Counted from the stretch's first letter, positions 1 to 8,586 are shown. The stretch: DNA of 64,000 bases from Collinsella sp. (GCA_019419585.1 DXZQ01000005.1:33682-97681), one strand, 5' to 3'. The notes: generated by a model from the sequence alone, not told the origin. Numbers and translations: made by a program.

Positions 1-1
1 C

Positions 2-256
2 TTTCTCCCAGAAGTGGTGTACATCACTTCGGAAAACTTAATCCAAGACGCGATAGCGGACGATCTCCGCGCGACGATCCTTTCCGTCGCGTCTCTGGTA
101 AGGGCTCTCTTTTCCGCAATGTTTTTCTCCATATTTGGATATGTGTTGGGGTTATATCCCATTCAGATAGCGCTCGGTGTTATTGGCGCAATCGCGATAG
201 CAATTACCGCCGTTGTTTCTTTAAAAATGGTAGGAATACATGTCTCCAAGAATTGA
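2..256 (+). CDS. MFS-type transporter, C-terminal fragment cut by window start
   Basis: The frame is open from the first bases and ends at 256, so only the last 84 residues of a larger membrane protein are present. They contain an acidic stretch followed by RATILSVASL, which matches the loop-plus-helix entering the last transmembrane pair of many MFS drug and peptide exporters, then two hydrophobic helices and a short cytoplasmic tail. The stop overlaps the next gene by 17 bp, so the three genes to 2457 form one translationally coupled operon. Beside a ThiF-like enzyme, an exporter of a modified peptide is the natural reading. Family placement is inferred from a short fragment. Confidence 0.6.
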   Translation, partial: FLPEVVYITSENLIQDAIADDLRATILSVASLVRALFSAMFFSIFGYVLGLYPIQIALGVIGAIAIAITAVVSLKMVGIHVSKN

Positions 257-1481
257 TATATCGATTGACGAGCTGCCCGAAGCGTCGAGCCTTCTTGATG
301 GACATGACTATTCGTCACAAATCATTCAGCGTATCGCCGGTGTTCCAGTAATACTCGATGCATCGGGATGCCCTCATTCCCCTTTTTTCGAAGTTGAATA
401 TGATGACAGGACGATTAGGTTTACAAGTCGACATGATAATGAGCATATTGTCGAGTTGGGGAGGAAGCTTGACTACGTCCATCACAATTGCAGCGGCTTT
501 CTAAAGACTTTCTTTTTGAGAATAGATGTAATTGATGGTCACTGCTATTCGCTAAGCAATCATGCAAAGTCGCTGTCCATTGCATTCCGGACCGGAGGAA
601 GGGTGGGACCATTTTTACATCTCCTCTCTTCTCACTATTTTTGTGTCAATGATTTTTCTGTTACGCAAATCGGAAGGCAGGAAGTCAAACTGAGCAGCGC
701 TGCGTGCACTCAGACTATGACGATAAAGCGCATCGAGAATAGATGGATTGACGTCTTGTGTTTTCTTCTCGGAAGAACCATGGCAAGCTGCAATACAAAC
801 ATGCCCTTATTAATTGAGCGCTATTGCAAGAGCGCTCGGCTGCACCATGGATTATCTGGCATAGAGGCTGTTATCGTTTTTTCAAACAAGCACTCTCCCT
901 ATTTCGCCGACGAAGAAGGACGTAGGAACATCCTCTCTCTCGTTGACACAGAGGCAATCAGAAGACTTCTGTCGCCGAAACTGAAAGATCCTTCCTTCGA
1001 TTACGGCGTGAATAAATCCGATGAACAAAGAGAGATAACTGCGAAATTATCAATTTCATACGACAAATACTACCCCAATAAAAAGATTGTAAAACTTATA
1101 GCGCTTCAATTAGCATCGTCAGGCAGGTATCATCCAAAACTCATGTCGAGTGATTATTTCTCTCCTCAATCGGATTGGGCGGATGTACACCTGCTTTTAA
1201 TTCCGAATACTTTCAATGACCCTATTTTTATCTACTATCAACTCGCACTACTGACGGGCTTGGGCAACCGAATGCGTCTCCAAAAGTATTTATCGGTTTT
1301 GAGCAGGTATTTTTCTGGCATGATTTCGCGCCAGGCGTTTAACGAGAGAGCCGTCGAACTGTTTGGCGAGGCTGCGTGTTTTCTGCCGATCGGACGACTC
1401 TCCAGCGCCTTCTTCATGCGAAACACTTTTCCAGAAGAAGGCTTGAGGGAAAGGATATTAAATGTTCTATTGGAACGATAG
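240..1481 (+). CDS. Unknown protein in ThiF/MFS operon
   Basis: A 413-residue soluble protein with no signal peptide or membrane helix that I can see. I recognise no family. Visible features are an N-terminal acidic segment, scattered Cys and His residues, and a mixed alpha/beta composition. It starts inside the end of the transporter gene and its own end overlaps the ThiF-like gene by 20 bp, so the three products are made together. Base composition is clearly more AT-rich than the core genes of this window, which suggests transfer. By position it could be a second tailoring enzyme or a substrate-binding subunit for the adenylyltransferase; this is inference only. Confidence 0.7.
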   Translation: MSPRIDISIDELPEASSLLDGHDYSSQIIQRIAGVPVILDASGCPHSPFFEVEYDDRTIRFTSRHDNEHIVELGRKLDYVHHNCSGFLKTFFLRIDVIDGHCYSLSNHAKSLSIAFRTGGRVGPFLHLLSSHYFCVNDFSVTQIGRQEVKLSSAACTQTMTIKRIENRWIDVLCFLLGRTMASCNTNMPLLIERYCKSARLHHGLSGIEAVIVFSNKHSPYFADEEGRRNILSLVDTEAIRRLLSPKLKDPSFDYGVNKSDEQREITAKLSISYDKYYPNKKIVKLIALQLASSGRYHPKLMSSDYFSPQSDWADVHLLLIPNTFNDPIFIYYQLALLTGLGNRMRLQKYLSVLSRYFSGMISRQAFNERAVELFGEAACFLPIGRLSSAFFMRNTFPEEGLRERILNVLLER

Positions 1482-2457
1482 TGCTTATATCAGGAGAGAT
1501 TCCAACGAACTTACATTGCAAGGATTAAAATCGCGAGTGAGGGTCAAAATCTCTGATTTGAGTACAAATCTTTTTGAGCAGCTCGCCAAACAAAATATGA
1601 TAGATGAGACGAACCTTGAAGCTCGCGAGCAACGATTCTTGCTAAGGCTCAACGAACTTGGTTTTCTAGAAACTGAAGAATACGAGCTGGAATCACCCCA
1701 CTCGAGGACGGCTCGCTTTTTGTCTTATTATTCCGACGCTCCACTGACGTTACTTAAGCAAATCGGCGCCGTTCATCTTGCCATCGTTGGTATGGGCGGC
1801 ATAGGGCAGGTGGTGGCGGAGCATTTGGCTGCTGCTGGAGTTCGGCATTTTACATTAATCGACGGGGATCGAGTTGAGAGGTCAAACGTAAATCGTCAGT
1901 TTCTTGTTGGTCCCGATGAAATAGGAGAAGCAAAAGTAGAGGCAGTTTCCAAAACACTTGTTAATCGCTATCCGGATCTTTCGCTTAATCCAATTGCGTC
2001 TTACGTCCGCTCTGCCGAAGAACTCATGCGTTGCGTTCCTTCGAGGACTTCAATGCTTGTTTGCGCTGCAGACAGTGGGGAGGGGGTCAATCCCAGGTCA
2101 ATAGTTCTTGAAGCATGTATAGAAAAGGACATTCCCTGTGCATTTTGTGCTGTTGGAGTAGCTGATGGGGAAATTGGTCCTATTCTCGAAAAGCAGAGCG
2201 ATATGAAATCCTATCTCTCTTTCCTCCAGCGAGCCGAAGAGAACACAGTCCGCATGCCCGTGCCAAAGGGATCAATTTGTTTTACGAACACTCTTGTGGG
2301 AACTGCGCTGGCAATGGAGATATACCGATATCTTTGTACAGGCTCGAGCCCCATGCATCAACATACATGCTTCTGCTCCTTCATGAACTTTAAGGGTTTA
2401 ATGTACAAGAGGGTAGGCAGCGAGAATGATACGAATTCTGTAAAGAAATCCCTGTGA
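1462..2457 (+). CDS. E1/ThiF-like adenylyltransferase, MccB type
   Basis: A 331-residue protein with an N-terminal helix-rich segment (about residues 1-95) and a ThiF/MoeB/E1 Rossmann domain. The ATP-binding loop reads VGMGGIGQ near residue 112, followed by LIDGDRVERSNVNRQ with the conserved acidic and Arg residues of E1-like enzymes. The family adenylates a C-terminal carboxylate. In microcin C-type pathways a related protein with an N-terminal peptide-clamp domain modifies a short precursor peptide, and the N-terminal segment here is the right size for such a clamp. Canonical paired CxxC zinc motifs are not obvious. Coupling to an MFS-type gene supports a RiPP role. No precursor gene is visible downstream; it may lie before the window. 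Confidence 0.75.
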   Translation: MFYWNDSAYIRRDSNELTLQGLKSRVRVKISDLSTNLFEQLAKQNMIDETNLEAREQRFLLRLNELGFLETEEYELESPHSRTARFLSYYSDAPLTLLKQIGAVHLAIVGMGGIGQVVAEHLAAAGVRHFTLIDGDRVERSNVNRQFLVGPDEIGEAKVEAVSKTLVNRYPDLSLNPIASYVRSAEELMRCVPSRTSMLVCAADSGEGVNPRSIVLEACIEKDIPCAFCAVGVADGEIGPILEKQSDMKSYLSFLQRAEENTVRMPVPKGSICFTNTLVGTALAMEIYRYLCTGSSPMHQHTCFCSFMNFKGLMYKRVGSENDTNSVKKSL

Positions 2458-2825
2458 AGCATTGACTTGAAAAAACCTTGTTCTTCGCCCGTAGGAATGG
2501 CAGAAGGCTCGAAAATATGGAAAGCAACAGATAAAGAAAGGGATTAGACGTTGGGGCTCTATAACAAAAAGGAGAGCTGTTTTTCTACCTTGGTGTTGGT
2601 TTTGAGTACTGAACATAGTTAGTACTGTCGTTCTACAAGAACGGTACTGCCTCTCCGCGCAAGGCGGTCCCGGCTTTCCACTACACGGATGCCGACGTCA
2701 GCTCCAGCGCGATCGCGTCGAAAATGTTGGTGTAATGGTGGCACCCTAACGTCCGTTTAGCGAAGAACTAGGCGATGAGATTTTGAGCTTCAGGCTTTAG
2801 ATCTCAGAATAGCAATGCGCTGGTT
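2458..2825. other. Intergenic region, no intact gene
   Basis: No complete gene or clear hairpin terminator is visible between the ThiF-like gene and the convergent DUF4143 gene. Its right half is distinctly more GC-rich than its left half, and a short coding-like remnant lies at 2619-2735. Confidence 0.5.
2619..2735 (+). pseudogene. Possible short gene remnant
   Basis: An open stretch of 38 codons with no start codon ends in TAA at 2733-2735. Its translation includes SFYKNGTASPRKAVPAFHYT and has protein-like composition and GC-rich third positions, unlike the AT-rich sequence before it. It may be the tail of a gene broken when the upstream operon arrived. The evidence is only compositional. 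Confidence 0.22.
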
Positions 2826-4091
2826 TTAGACACCGAGCGTATCGACCGGAGCAACAACGATGCCTTCGCTAGTTACGTGAGCCGGCATACCAAACCCGAT
2901 GACGATGAGTTTCGCCGCAGGCGGCCTCTCCCCGCGATCGACCAGCTTTCGCTCAAGTCGAAGCAGATTTTCCACCGCCTCTTGGACTTGGGGGCTTCCG
3001 AGCTTAACCTCAACGGCAACCCACGAGCCGTCACGACGATGGACAATCGCGTCGACCTCTAGGTCGTCAGCGTCGTGGTAGTGAGATACGGTCGCATCGC
3101 TGGCCGCCGCGTAAACCTTGAGATCGTGCAGCACAAGGGATTCGAAGAGCAAGCCAAGGGTCTTCGGATCGGATGACAACGACTCCGGATCCGCACCGAT
3201 GAGGGCGACGGCGAGCGATGAGTCCGCAAGGTGCCGCTTCGCGCCCTGCCGCAACTTCACCGGCGACCTGAGAGCCGGATGCCACGCGGGGACATCGTCG
3301 ACGATATTGATACGGCGCAGCGCGTCCATGTAGCCGGTAATCGTATTCTTTGAGACGTCAACGCCCAAATCCCTTTCGATGGACCTCATGCCGGCAAGAG
3401 TCGATTCATTGCGTGCAAGCGACGAGAGCAAGGCCCTTACCTTAACCGGGTCGCGTTTCACTCCATCCGCCCTCGAAACGTCAGACTCGCAAACACCGTC
3501 AATATAGGCGGCGGCTATCCGCATTGCGTCGGCAGTTGTCTTACCGACCGCTTGGGGCCAACCGCCGCGGCAGAGCAAATCCGCGATACCGACGATACCG
3601 GCGATGGATCCGAGTGACGCCGCAACGGAATCGCCATCGAGCAGCGCACCAAGCGAGACCGCTCCCGACGAAATACCGAGCTCGAAAAGCGTCATGGTAT
3701 CCATCCGCAAACGGGCGATTCGACCCACACCGCTGTGCATCGGCTGGTTCTCGGCTCGCGGCGTCGCAGATCCGGTGAGAATGAACTGTCCTGGCTCCCC
3801 TCCCCTGACATCGCATTCGAATCGCACGGCATCCCATAGCTTCGGTTCTTCCTGCCATTCGTCGACAAGCCTCGGGGTCGGTCCGACAATTGCCTGGGCC
3901 GGATCGAGACGAGCGAGCTGGAGGGCCGCAAAGCCGCCAGATGGGTCGGAGAGAGATAACGATGACTCGGCAAATCTCTGAGCTGTCGTTGTCTTTCCAC
4001 ACCATTTCGGCCCCTGAATGAGCACTGCACCAAAAATGCCAAGGTCGCGCTCGACCAAGCAGTCAACACAACGTCCTATATACCTATCCAT
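2826..4091 (-). CDS. DUF4143-type P-loop ATPase
   Basis: A 421-residue member of the widespread AAA-like ATPase/DUF4143 family. The Walker A loop GPKWCGKTT lies near residue 28, an acidic LVDEWQ segment near residue 75 is the Walker B counterpart, and GSATPR is the family's sensor-like motif. The C-terminal half carries the DUF4143 domain with a nuclease-like VDAIVHRRDG...VAVEVKLG segment. I chose the ATG at 4091 because GGAGGG lies 8 bases upstream; the TTG 15 bases earlier overlaps that site. The cellular role of the family is unclear. The gene stands alone behind a 23-bp tandem repeat that may control it. A second, distant member lies at 51666. Confidence 0.88.
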   Translation of the reverse strand: MDRYIGRCVDCLVERDLGIFGAVLIQGPKWCGKTTTAQRFAESSLSLSDPSGGFAALQLARLDPAQAIVGPTPRLVDEWQEEPKLWDAVRFECDVRGGEPGQFILTGSATPRAENQPMHSGVGRIARLRMDTMTLFELGISSGAVSLGALLDGDSVAASLGSIAGIVGIADLLCRGGWPQAVGKTTADAMRIAAAYIDGVCESDVSRADGVKRDPVKVRALLSSLARNESTLAGMRSIERDLGVDVSKNTITGYMDALRRINIVDDVPAWHPALRSPVKLRQGAKRHLADSSLAVALIGADPESLSSDPKTLGLLFESLVLHDLKVYAAASDATVSHYHDADDLEVDAIVHRRDGSWVAVEVKLGSPQVQEAVENLLRLERKLVDRGERPPAAKLIVIGFGMPAHVTSEGIVVAPVDTLGV

Positions 4092-4141
4092 CGGCTTTCC
4101 CTCCAATCATTCATTTGAAATTATAGCGTCTATCTGCGTCG

Positions 4142-4233
4142 TTGGGACAAATAACGATTAATTATTGGGACGATTGACGGTAATTTATTGGGACGATTGA
4201 CGATAGCTCGTTGGGACGATTTCCATTTTCTTA
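4142..4233. repeat. Four 23-bp tandem direct repeats
   Basis: Units begin at 4142, 4165, 4188 and 4211, exactly 23 bp apart, each with TTGGGAC at its head; the middle two share TTGGGACGATTGACG. They sit between the divergently placed DUF4143 and Xre genes. They could be operator sites, or multiple terminal repeats of a lost IS21-type element, whose ends are built this way. The spacing is seen; the role is inferred. Confidence 0.75.
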
Positions 4234-4279
4234 AGGCACTAATCAACGAGACCCACTGTGAACTATGAGACGGATAAAT

Positions 4280-4501
4280 TTAGCTGACGCCTCTCATGAG
4301 TTCAGCAATGCTGATTTGAAATCCGTCGGCAATCTTCTTGAGATTTGAGAGGCTGACATTACGCCGCCCGACTTCAATGCTCGCGTAGTAGGAACGATCC
4401 ATCTCAATCAAATTGGCGAACTGCTCCTGGCTGTACCCGAGTCCAGCGCGGAGCTCTTTGCATCTCATGCCGAATGATTTCTGAAGCGTCTTCGTATCCA
4501 T
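4280..4501 (-). CDS. Small Xre-family helix-turn-helix regulator
   Basis: A 73-residue single-domain Xre/Cro protein. The HTH occupies about residues 10-60 with the typical RCKELRAGLGYSQEQFA and IEVGRRNVSLSNLKKIADG segments. An in-frame ATG at 4516 would add five residues; neither start has an evident Shine-Dalgarno site. The gene is divergent from the surface-protein gene, and an 11-bp inverted repeat lies directly in front of it, so it probably represses itself and perhaps the surface protein. The nearby 23-bp repeats on its other side are a second candidate target. Confidence 0.85.
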   Translation of the reverse strand: MDTKTLQKSFGMRCKELRAGLGYSQEQFANLIEMDRSYYASIEVGRRNVSLSNLKKIADGFQISIAELMRGVS

Positions 4502-7500
4502 GACAAAAAGAGTCATGGATTGTTGTAAAAAGCCAACGGACTATATACAACAATCCCAGTTAAGGCGCATAATTGTCTCTATTGGAAAGCACTTTGCTGC
4601 CGGTGGTGATCACTTCGCCGCACTGCCAAGCAAAAAGATTCACGCCCCGAAGGGAATCGCGCGTCTGACCGTCACCGCGGCGACCATGGCCGCCATGACC
4701 GGATCGAGCCTCATCTCACCGTTCACGGCATTCGCCCAGACCGGTGACGGGGGCACGCAGCACCCCGCCGTGATGTCGCCGATCGCCGCCCATGCCGGCG
4801 CTGCATCCGGTACCGGCGCGAAATCCGCCGCACAGACCATCGCGGACCTGCAGAAGGCGGTCGACGAGGCAAAGGCGAAGGAGGACGCCGCCAAGGCATC
4901 CTACGATGAGGCCGCCGATGCCGCCGGCAAGGACCTCGAGCAGGCGAAGGCGGGTCTCGCAGACGCTAAGGCGGATGCGTCCGAGAAGGACGAAGCGTAC
5001 CAGTCCGCCCTCAGGACGGCCCAGGATGCCAAGGATGCCCTCGATAAAGCCAAGGCAGATGCCGTAAGCGCCACCCCGGAGGCAATCAGTGCCGCCGAGC
5101 AGGCCGTGCGCGACGCCCAGGCTGCCGTGAGCAGGGCACAGGCCGAACTCGACAACGCCAACGCGACGCTTGCCGATGCCCAGTCCAAGCTGGTTGCGGC
5201 CCAGTCTGCAAAGGATTCCGCCGATTCTGTCCTCGCTGCAGCCAGGCAGAACAAGGACGCGGCGGATGCGAAGGCCGCAGCCGCCAGCGCCGCCTACGAG
5301 AAGGCGAAAGCCGACCTCGCTGCAGCGGAGGCAGGTGCCAGCGGTCCGGAGTACGATGCGGCAAAACAGAAGGTCGCGGACGCAGAGGCAGCCCTCGCTA
5401 CCGCACGAGCGGCACAGTCCCAGTGCGAGTCCGAGCTCGAGCAGGCACAGTCCGCTGCGGCAACGGCACAGGCCGACCTGAATGATGCCCAGGCGTCCCT
5501 CTCCGTAAAGCAGCAGGCCGCGGCCGATGCCACGTCCGGCGTGAACGCCGCCCAGTCCGCACTCGATGCCGCGAACGCCGACCTCGATGCCGCCAAGCAG
5601 GCGAACGTCGACGCCGTCGCCAAGCTGGATGCAGCGAAGCAGGCTGTCAAGGACGCTGAGTCCGCCAAGGCAGCCGCCGATGTAGAGCTTGCGAACACCA
5701 AGGCCGCAAAGGATACCGCAGACGCCGCCGTGACCGCCGCGCAGCAGAAGGTCGACGAGGCACAGGCGAAACTCGATTCCGCCGACGCGCAGCTCAAGCA
5801 GGGAGCCATCGGCTTCTTCCGTGCCATGGGTGCCGATGACGCAGTCAACATCATCCTGAACGCCAAATATGCCGGAAAGACCGAAGTCGGCAACTCCAAG
5901 GACGCCACGTCCCTTGATAACATGCTCAATGCGATCAGGTGGATGAAGTCCGTCAACGACTACCGCAAGTCGGTCGGCCTGTCCGAGCTCCATGTCACCT
6001 ACAAGCTCATCGCCGGTGCCATTGCGGATGCCAACTACAGCGACACCGTGCTCGATCATGCCCGTCAATATGATTTTGCCGAAAATCTGGCATGGAATTA
6101 CGGAATCGATCCGAGTGGGCAGTGGATCGAGCAGGAGAAGGGCTTTTTCGACAAGGCAACGGAGGCCCTTTATGGAGTCACCGGTCTTGTCGGCAAGGAT
6201 GCCTATGATTTCTATGCAAAGAACGGCGTCGCAATCAACCATTGGATTGCAGACAACTGCCGCTGGGAGAACGGCAGCAGCGGCACCGTCGGCCATTACA
6301 TGAACATCATCAATCCCGAACTCGCCGTTATGGGAATGGCAACCTGCACCAAGGGCACCATGTCCGGGCTTCAGACGCAGTGCTACACCGCAGAGATCTC
6401 CGGCTGGTCCGGCTCCGGTTGGAACATGAACCCCATCTCCGTCGACGAGTACGAGCAGAAGCTGATCTCCTATATCAACGGTCTCAAGAACGCCAAGAGC
6501 GCACTCGACGCAGCCAAGGCCGATCTCGCATCCAAGCAGCAGGCAGCCGCCGGCGCCGCCACAACCGTCCAGCAGAAGCAGGTCGCAGCGGATTCCGCAC
6601 AGGCAGACGTCGATGCCGCGAAGCAGGACGTCACCGATGCCCAGCGTGCCGTCGATGCCGCAAAGGCTGATCTCGCATCCAAGCAGCAGGGCGTCACGGA
6701 TGCCCAGACCGAGCTTGATGCGGCGAAATCGGACCTCGATGCCGCCAACGCGGCAGTCGATACGGCAAAGTCGACCGTCCAGCAGAAGCAGGTCGCCTTT
6801 GATGCCGCCAATGCGGTCGTAACGGGCGCACAGATCAAGCTGGACTCCGCCAAGGCGGACACCGAGGCCAAGCAGCAGGACGTCATGGATGCGAACGCCG
6901 ATCTCGCGAAGTTCTTCCAGGACGTCGCCGACGCCAAGAAGGCGCTCGATACAGCAAAGAGCGTCCATGACGCGGCGGCAGCCGATCAGGTCGAGAAGGC
7001 GACCGTCCTCGCCGCCGCCGAGCAAAAGGCGGACGCCACCGCACGCGCCCTCGCGGCTGCCCAGCGTGCCGTCGATGCCGCAAAGACCGACACCGGCGTT
7101 GCCGCCGACAGGCTTACCGGCTCCCAGACCGATCTCGATGACGCACAATCAAACCTCGACATCCTCACCGGTCTTGCCGCGAAGCTCGCAGAGGCACAGC
7201 AGCGCGAGCAGGATGAAGTAAAGGCCGTCAATGACACCAAGGCTGCCCTCGATGCCGCGAAGGCGGATACCGCCGCCGCCGAGTCCCTGGTCTCCGCCGC
7301 CGAACAGGCGAAGGCGCAGGCAGACGCCAAGCTGTCGAAGCTGAACTCCATCGACGCCGGCGCGGCGATCGCTTCCGGCCATGACGCGAACGCGGATGAC
7401 GCCCTCAACGCGCTTTTCGCCGCAGCAGTCGAGGCACGTGCCAAGGTCGCGCCCGCCAAAGTCATCCTGGACGAAAAGCAGGCTGTGGTGGACGGGCTCA

Positions 7501-7793
7501 AGACCGGCTATGATACGGCGCTCGCTGCCTACGAGCAGGCGAAGTCCGACCGCATCGCGGCGGAGCAGGAGCTTTCCGATGAGATCGCACGACAGGAGGC
7601 AGAGGAGGCCGCAAAGCAACAGGTGGCATACAGCCCGAAGCATCTCGCCGGCACGGAGACCGCCCAGCCCGGCAACCTCGCCCAGACCGGCGACCGCACG
7701 GGCCTCATCGGCGAGACGTTCGCCATCGGCGGTACCGTCCTTGTGGCAGCCGGCGTCTTCCTCGACCGGAAGAAACGCCACGGGCAGATGTAG
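4500..7793 (+). CDS. Large coiled-coil surface protein with CAP domain and sortase signal
   Basis: The 1097-codon frame encodes a secreted wall-anchored protein. A signal peptide is visible around residues 50-80 (KGIARLTVTAATMAAMTG, cleavage near FAQTG). Long Ala/Lys/Asp/Gln-rich coiled coils of heptad type fill about residues 105-430 and 660-1040. Between them, about 440-650, lies a CAP/SCP-PR1-like domain (VNDYRKSVG, FAENLAW, VGHYMNIINPELAVMGMA). The end carries LAQTG, a hydrophobic helix and KKRH, a variant sortase signal. The start is uncertain: the ATGs at 4500 and 4515 precede the predicted transcription start, and no later ATG precedes the signal peptide, so a rare start or a 5' mutation is possible. 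A strong terminator follows. Confidence 0.85.
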   Translation: MTKRVMDCCKKPTDYIQQSQLRRIIVSIGKHFAAGGDHFAALPSKKIHAPKGIARLTVTAATMAAMTGSSLISPFTAFAQTGDGGTQHPAVMSPIAAHAGAASGTGAKSAAQTIADLQKAVDEAKAKEDAAKASYDEAADAAGKDLEQAKAGLADAKADASEKDEAYQSALRTAQDAKDALDKAKADAVSATPEAISAAEQAVRDAQAAVSRAQAELDNANATLADAQSKLVAAQSAKDSADSVLAAARQNKDAADAKAAAASAAYEKAKADLAAAEAGASGPEYDAAKQKVADAEAALATARAAQSQCESELEQAQSAAATAQADLNDAQASLSVKQQAAADATSGVNAAQSALDAANADLDAAKQANVDAVAKLDAAKQAVKDAESAKAAADVELANTKAAKDTADAAVTAAQQKVDEAQAKLDSADAQLKQGAIGFFRAMGADDAVNIILNAKYAGKTEVGNSKDATSLDNMLNAIRWMKSVNDYRKSVGLSELHVTYKLIAGAIADANYSDTVLDHARQYDFAENLAWNYGIDPSGQWIEQEKGFFDKATEALYGVTGLVGKDAYDFYAKNGVAINHWIADNCRWENGSSGTVGHYMNIINPELAVMGMATCTKGTMSGLQTQCYTAEISGWSGSGWNMNPISVDEYEQKLISYINGLKNAKSALDAAKADLASKQQAAAGAATTVQQKQVAADSAQADVDAAKQDVTDAQRAVDAAKADLASKQQGVTDAQTELDAAKSDLDAANAAVDTAKSTVQQKQVAFDAANAVVTGAQIKLDSAKADTEAKQQDVMDANADLAKFFQDVADAKKALDTAKSVHDAAAADQVEKATVLAAAEQKADATARALAAAQRAVDAAKTDTGVAADRLTGSQTDLDDAQSNLDILTGLAAKLAEAQQREQDEVKAVNDTKAALDAAKADTAAAESLVSAAEQAKAQADAKLSKLNSIDAGAAIASGHDANADDALNALFAAAVEARAKVAPAKVILDEKQAVVDGLKTGYDTALAAYEQAKSDRIAAEQELSDEIARQEAEEAAKQQVAYSPKHLAGTETAQPGNLAQTGDRTGLIGETFAIGGTVLVAAGVFLDRKKRHGQM
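4517..4556 (+). promoter_or_regulatory. Inverted-repeat operator overlapping a promoter
   Basis: GGATTGTTGTA (4517-4527) and its exact complement (4546-4556) flank a plausible plus-strand promoter: TTGTTG at 4520, a 16-bp spacer, and TATATA at 4542. It lies just before the Xre gene and would overlap the first codons of the surface-protein frame if that frame starts at 4500 or 4515. A binding site for the Xre protein is the simplest reading. Confidence 0.55.
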
Positions 7794-7814
7794 GGCAAAT
7801 CGCATAACGACTCG

Positions 7815-7851
7815 GAAAGGGGAGTTCCGCAAAAAGGAACTCCCCTTTTTT
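7815..7851 (+). terminator. Rho-independent terminator of surface-protein gene
   Basis: GGGGAGTTCC (7819-7828), a 7-base loop and its exact complement (7836-7845) are followed by six T, 25 bases after the stop codon. Confidence 0.92.
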
Positions 7852-8003
7852 CGTCTCGCCAGCCACGGTTCGTTGAGGCAGCTTCAGCTTAAGGGCCACA
7901 GATTAAACCGATCTACAGCTGTGACTATATGTCTGTGAGCACATGTTAGCCTGGTCTTATGGTCACATATTTTTAAGAGCGCCTATGTTTTACCGACCGT
8001 TTG

Positions 8004-8228
8004 TCAGTGCTTATTGAACAACCAGTCGAACCCAGGCTTACCGAGAGTCTGGCGCATCTGGCCGGTCTGAAACTCGGTATGGATCCCGTCGGGGCCAATG
8101 ACCGTGTTCATACCACCGGCTCACGGAACGACCGTCTTGGTCTCACCGGTCGTGAGGTCGATTCTCATGTTGCCGACCTGGTTCTCGACGTGCATCTGTC
8201 CGTCGCTGCCAAGTACGTTCTGGAGCAT
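8004..8228 (-). pseudogene. Small gene interrupted by one in-frame TGA
   Basis: An ATG at 8228 with a perfect AAGGAGG 5 bases upstream opens a 75-codon frame whose only interruption is TGA at codon 36 (8121-8123). Both halves look coding in the same frame: the first includes GSDGQMHVENQVGNMRIDL, the second IGPDGIHTEFQTGQMRQTL, and these share a G.DG..(H)(V/T)E.Q.G.MR pattern, suggesting two copies of a short repeat. I do not know the family. The simplest reading is a recent nonsense mutation; recoding of TGA or a genuine 35-residue product are alternatives. Confidence 0.55.
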
Positions 8229-8302
8229 GTCCGCCTCCTTGAAATCGTCTTCTTGCCGACAGTATGCCCGAAACGAAAAGGGACGCAGCATGAGTTGAAT
8301 CT

Positions 8303-8346
8303 ATAATTCTTCTATAAGGTTTCTAGGGATTTTCTAGAAGAATTAT
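8303..8346. repeat. 11-bp-period TCTAG array with 12-bp inverted repeat
   Basis: TCTA(G/T) cores begin at 8311, 8322 and 8333. The outer 12 bp (ATAATTCTTCTA and its complement at 8335-8346) form a perfect inverted repeat. The same motif and period recur before parA, repA/dnaB and after the phosphoesterase genes, so this is likely a partition-protein binding site. Confidence 0.7.
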
Positions 8347-8414
8347 AGAAATTAATTGTTGGCTTCCAGGTGTTGAGGCGTTTGGATTTGGCTATCTTCC
8401 TGCGGTGATACCGG

Positions 8415-8492
8415 TTAATAGACGAATTTTCAGGGTCTTTAGGTTAATAGTCGCTAATAGTCAGGTGCATGGGCACTATTAGGAACTATTAG
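8415..8492. repeat. CTAATAG motif cluster
   Basis: TTAATAG at 8415 and 8444 and CTAATAG at 8454 face two inverted copies, ACTATTAG, at 8475 and 8485. Adjacent copies are 10 bp apart. A second cluster of the same motif is at 14029-14105, so the pair flanks the replication module. Function unknown; operator or recombination site are possible. Confidence 0.55.
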
Positions 8493-8586
8493 GTTGAAGG
8501 CGAGCGATACACTTTGGATGGCGGTGCGGTGGGCGCCTGGTCATTTCCTTCCACCTTAATCTGCTTGTCTGCCGCGCCGTCGCTTC

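Noticed and set aside
4142..4233. CRISPR-like array
   Set aside because: Only four 23-bp units, tandem without spacers.
4716..7148. 810-codon open frame antisense to the coiled-coil surface protein
   Set aside because: Gly/Leu/Cys-rich mirror of a repetitive GC-rich gene; no ribosome site or domain.
8121..8123. TGA as a selenocysteine codon
   Set aside because: No convincing SECIS-like hairpin directly after it and no redox-protein context; nonsense mutation is simpler.
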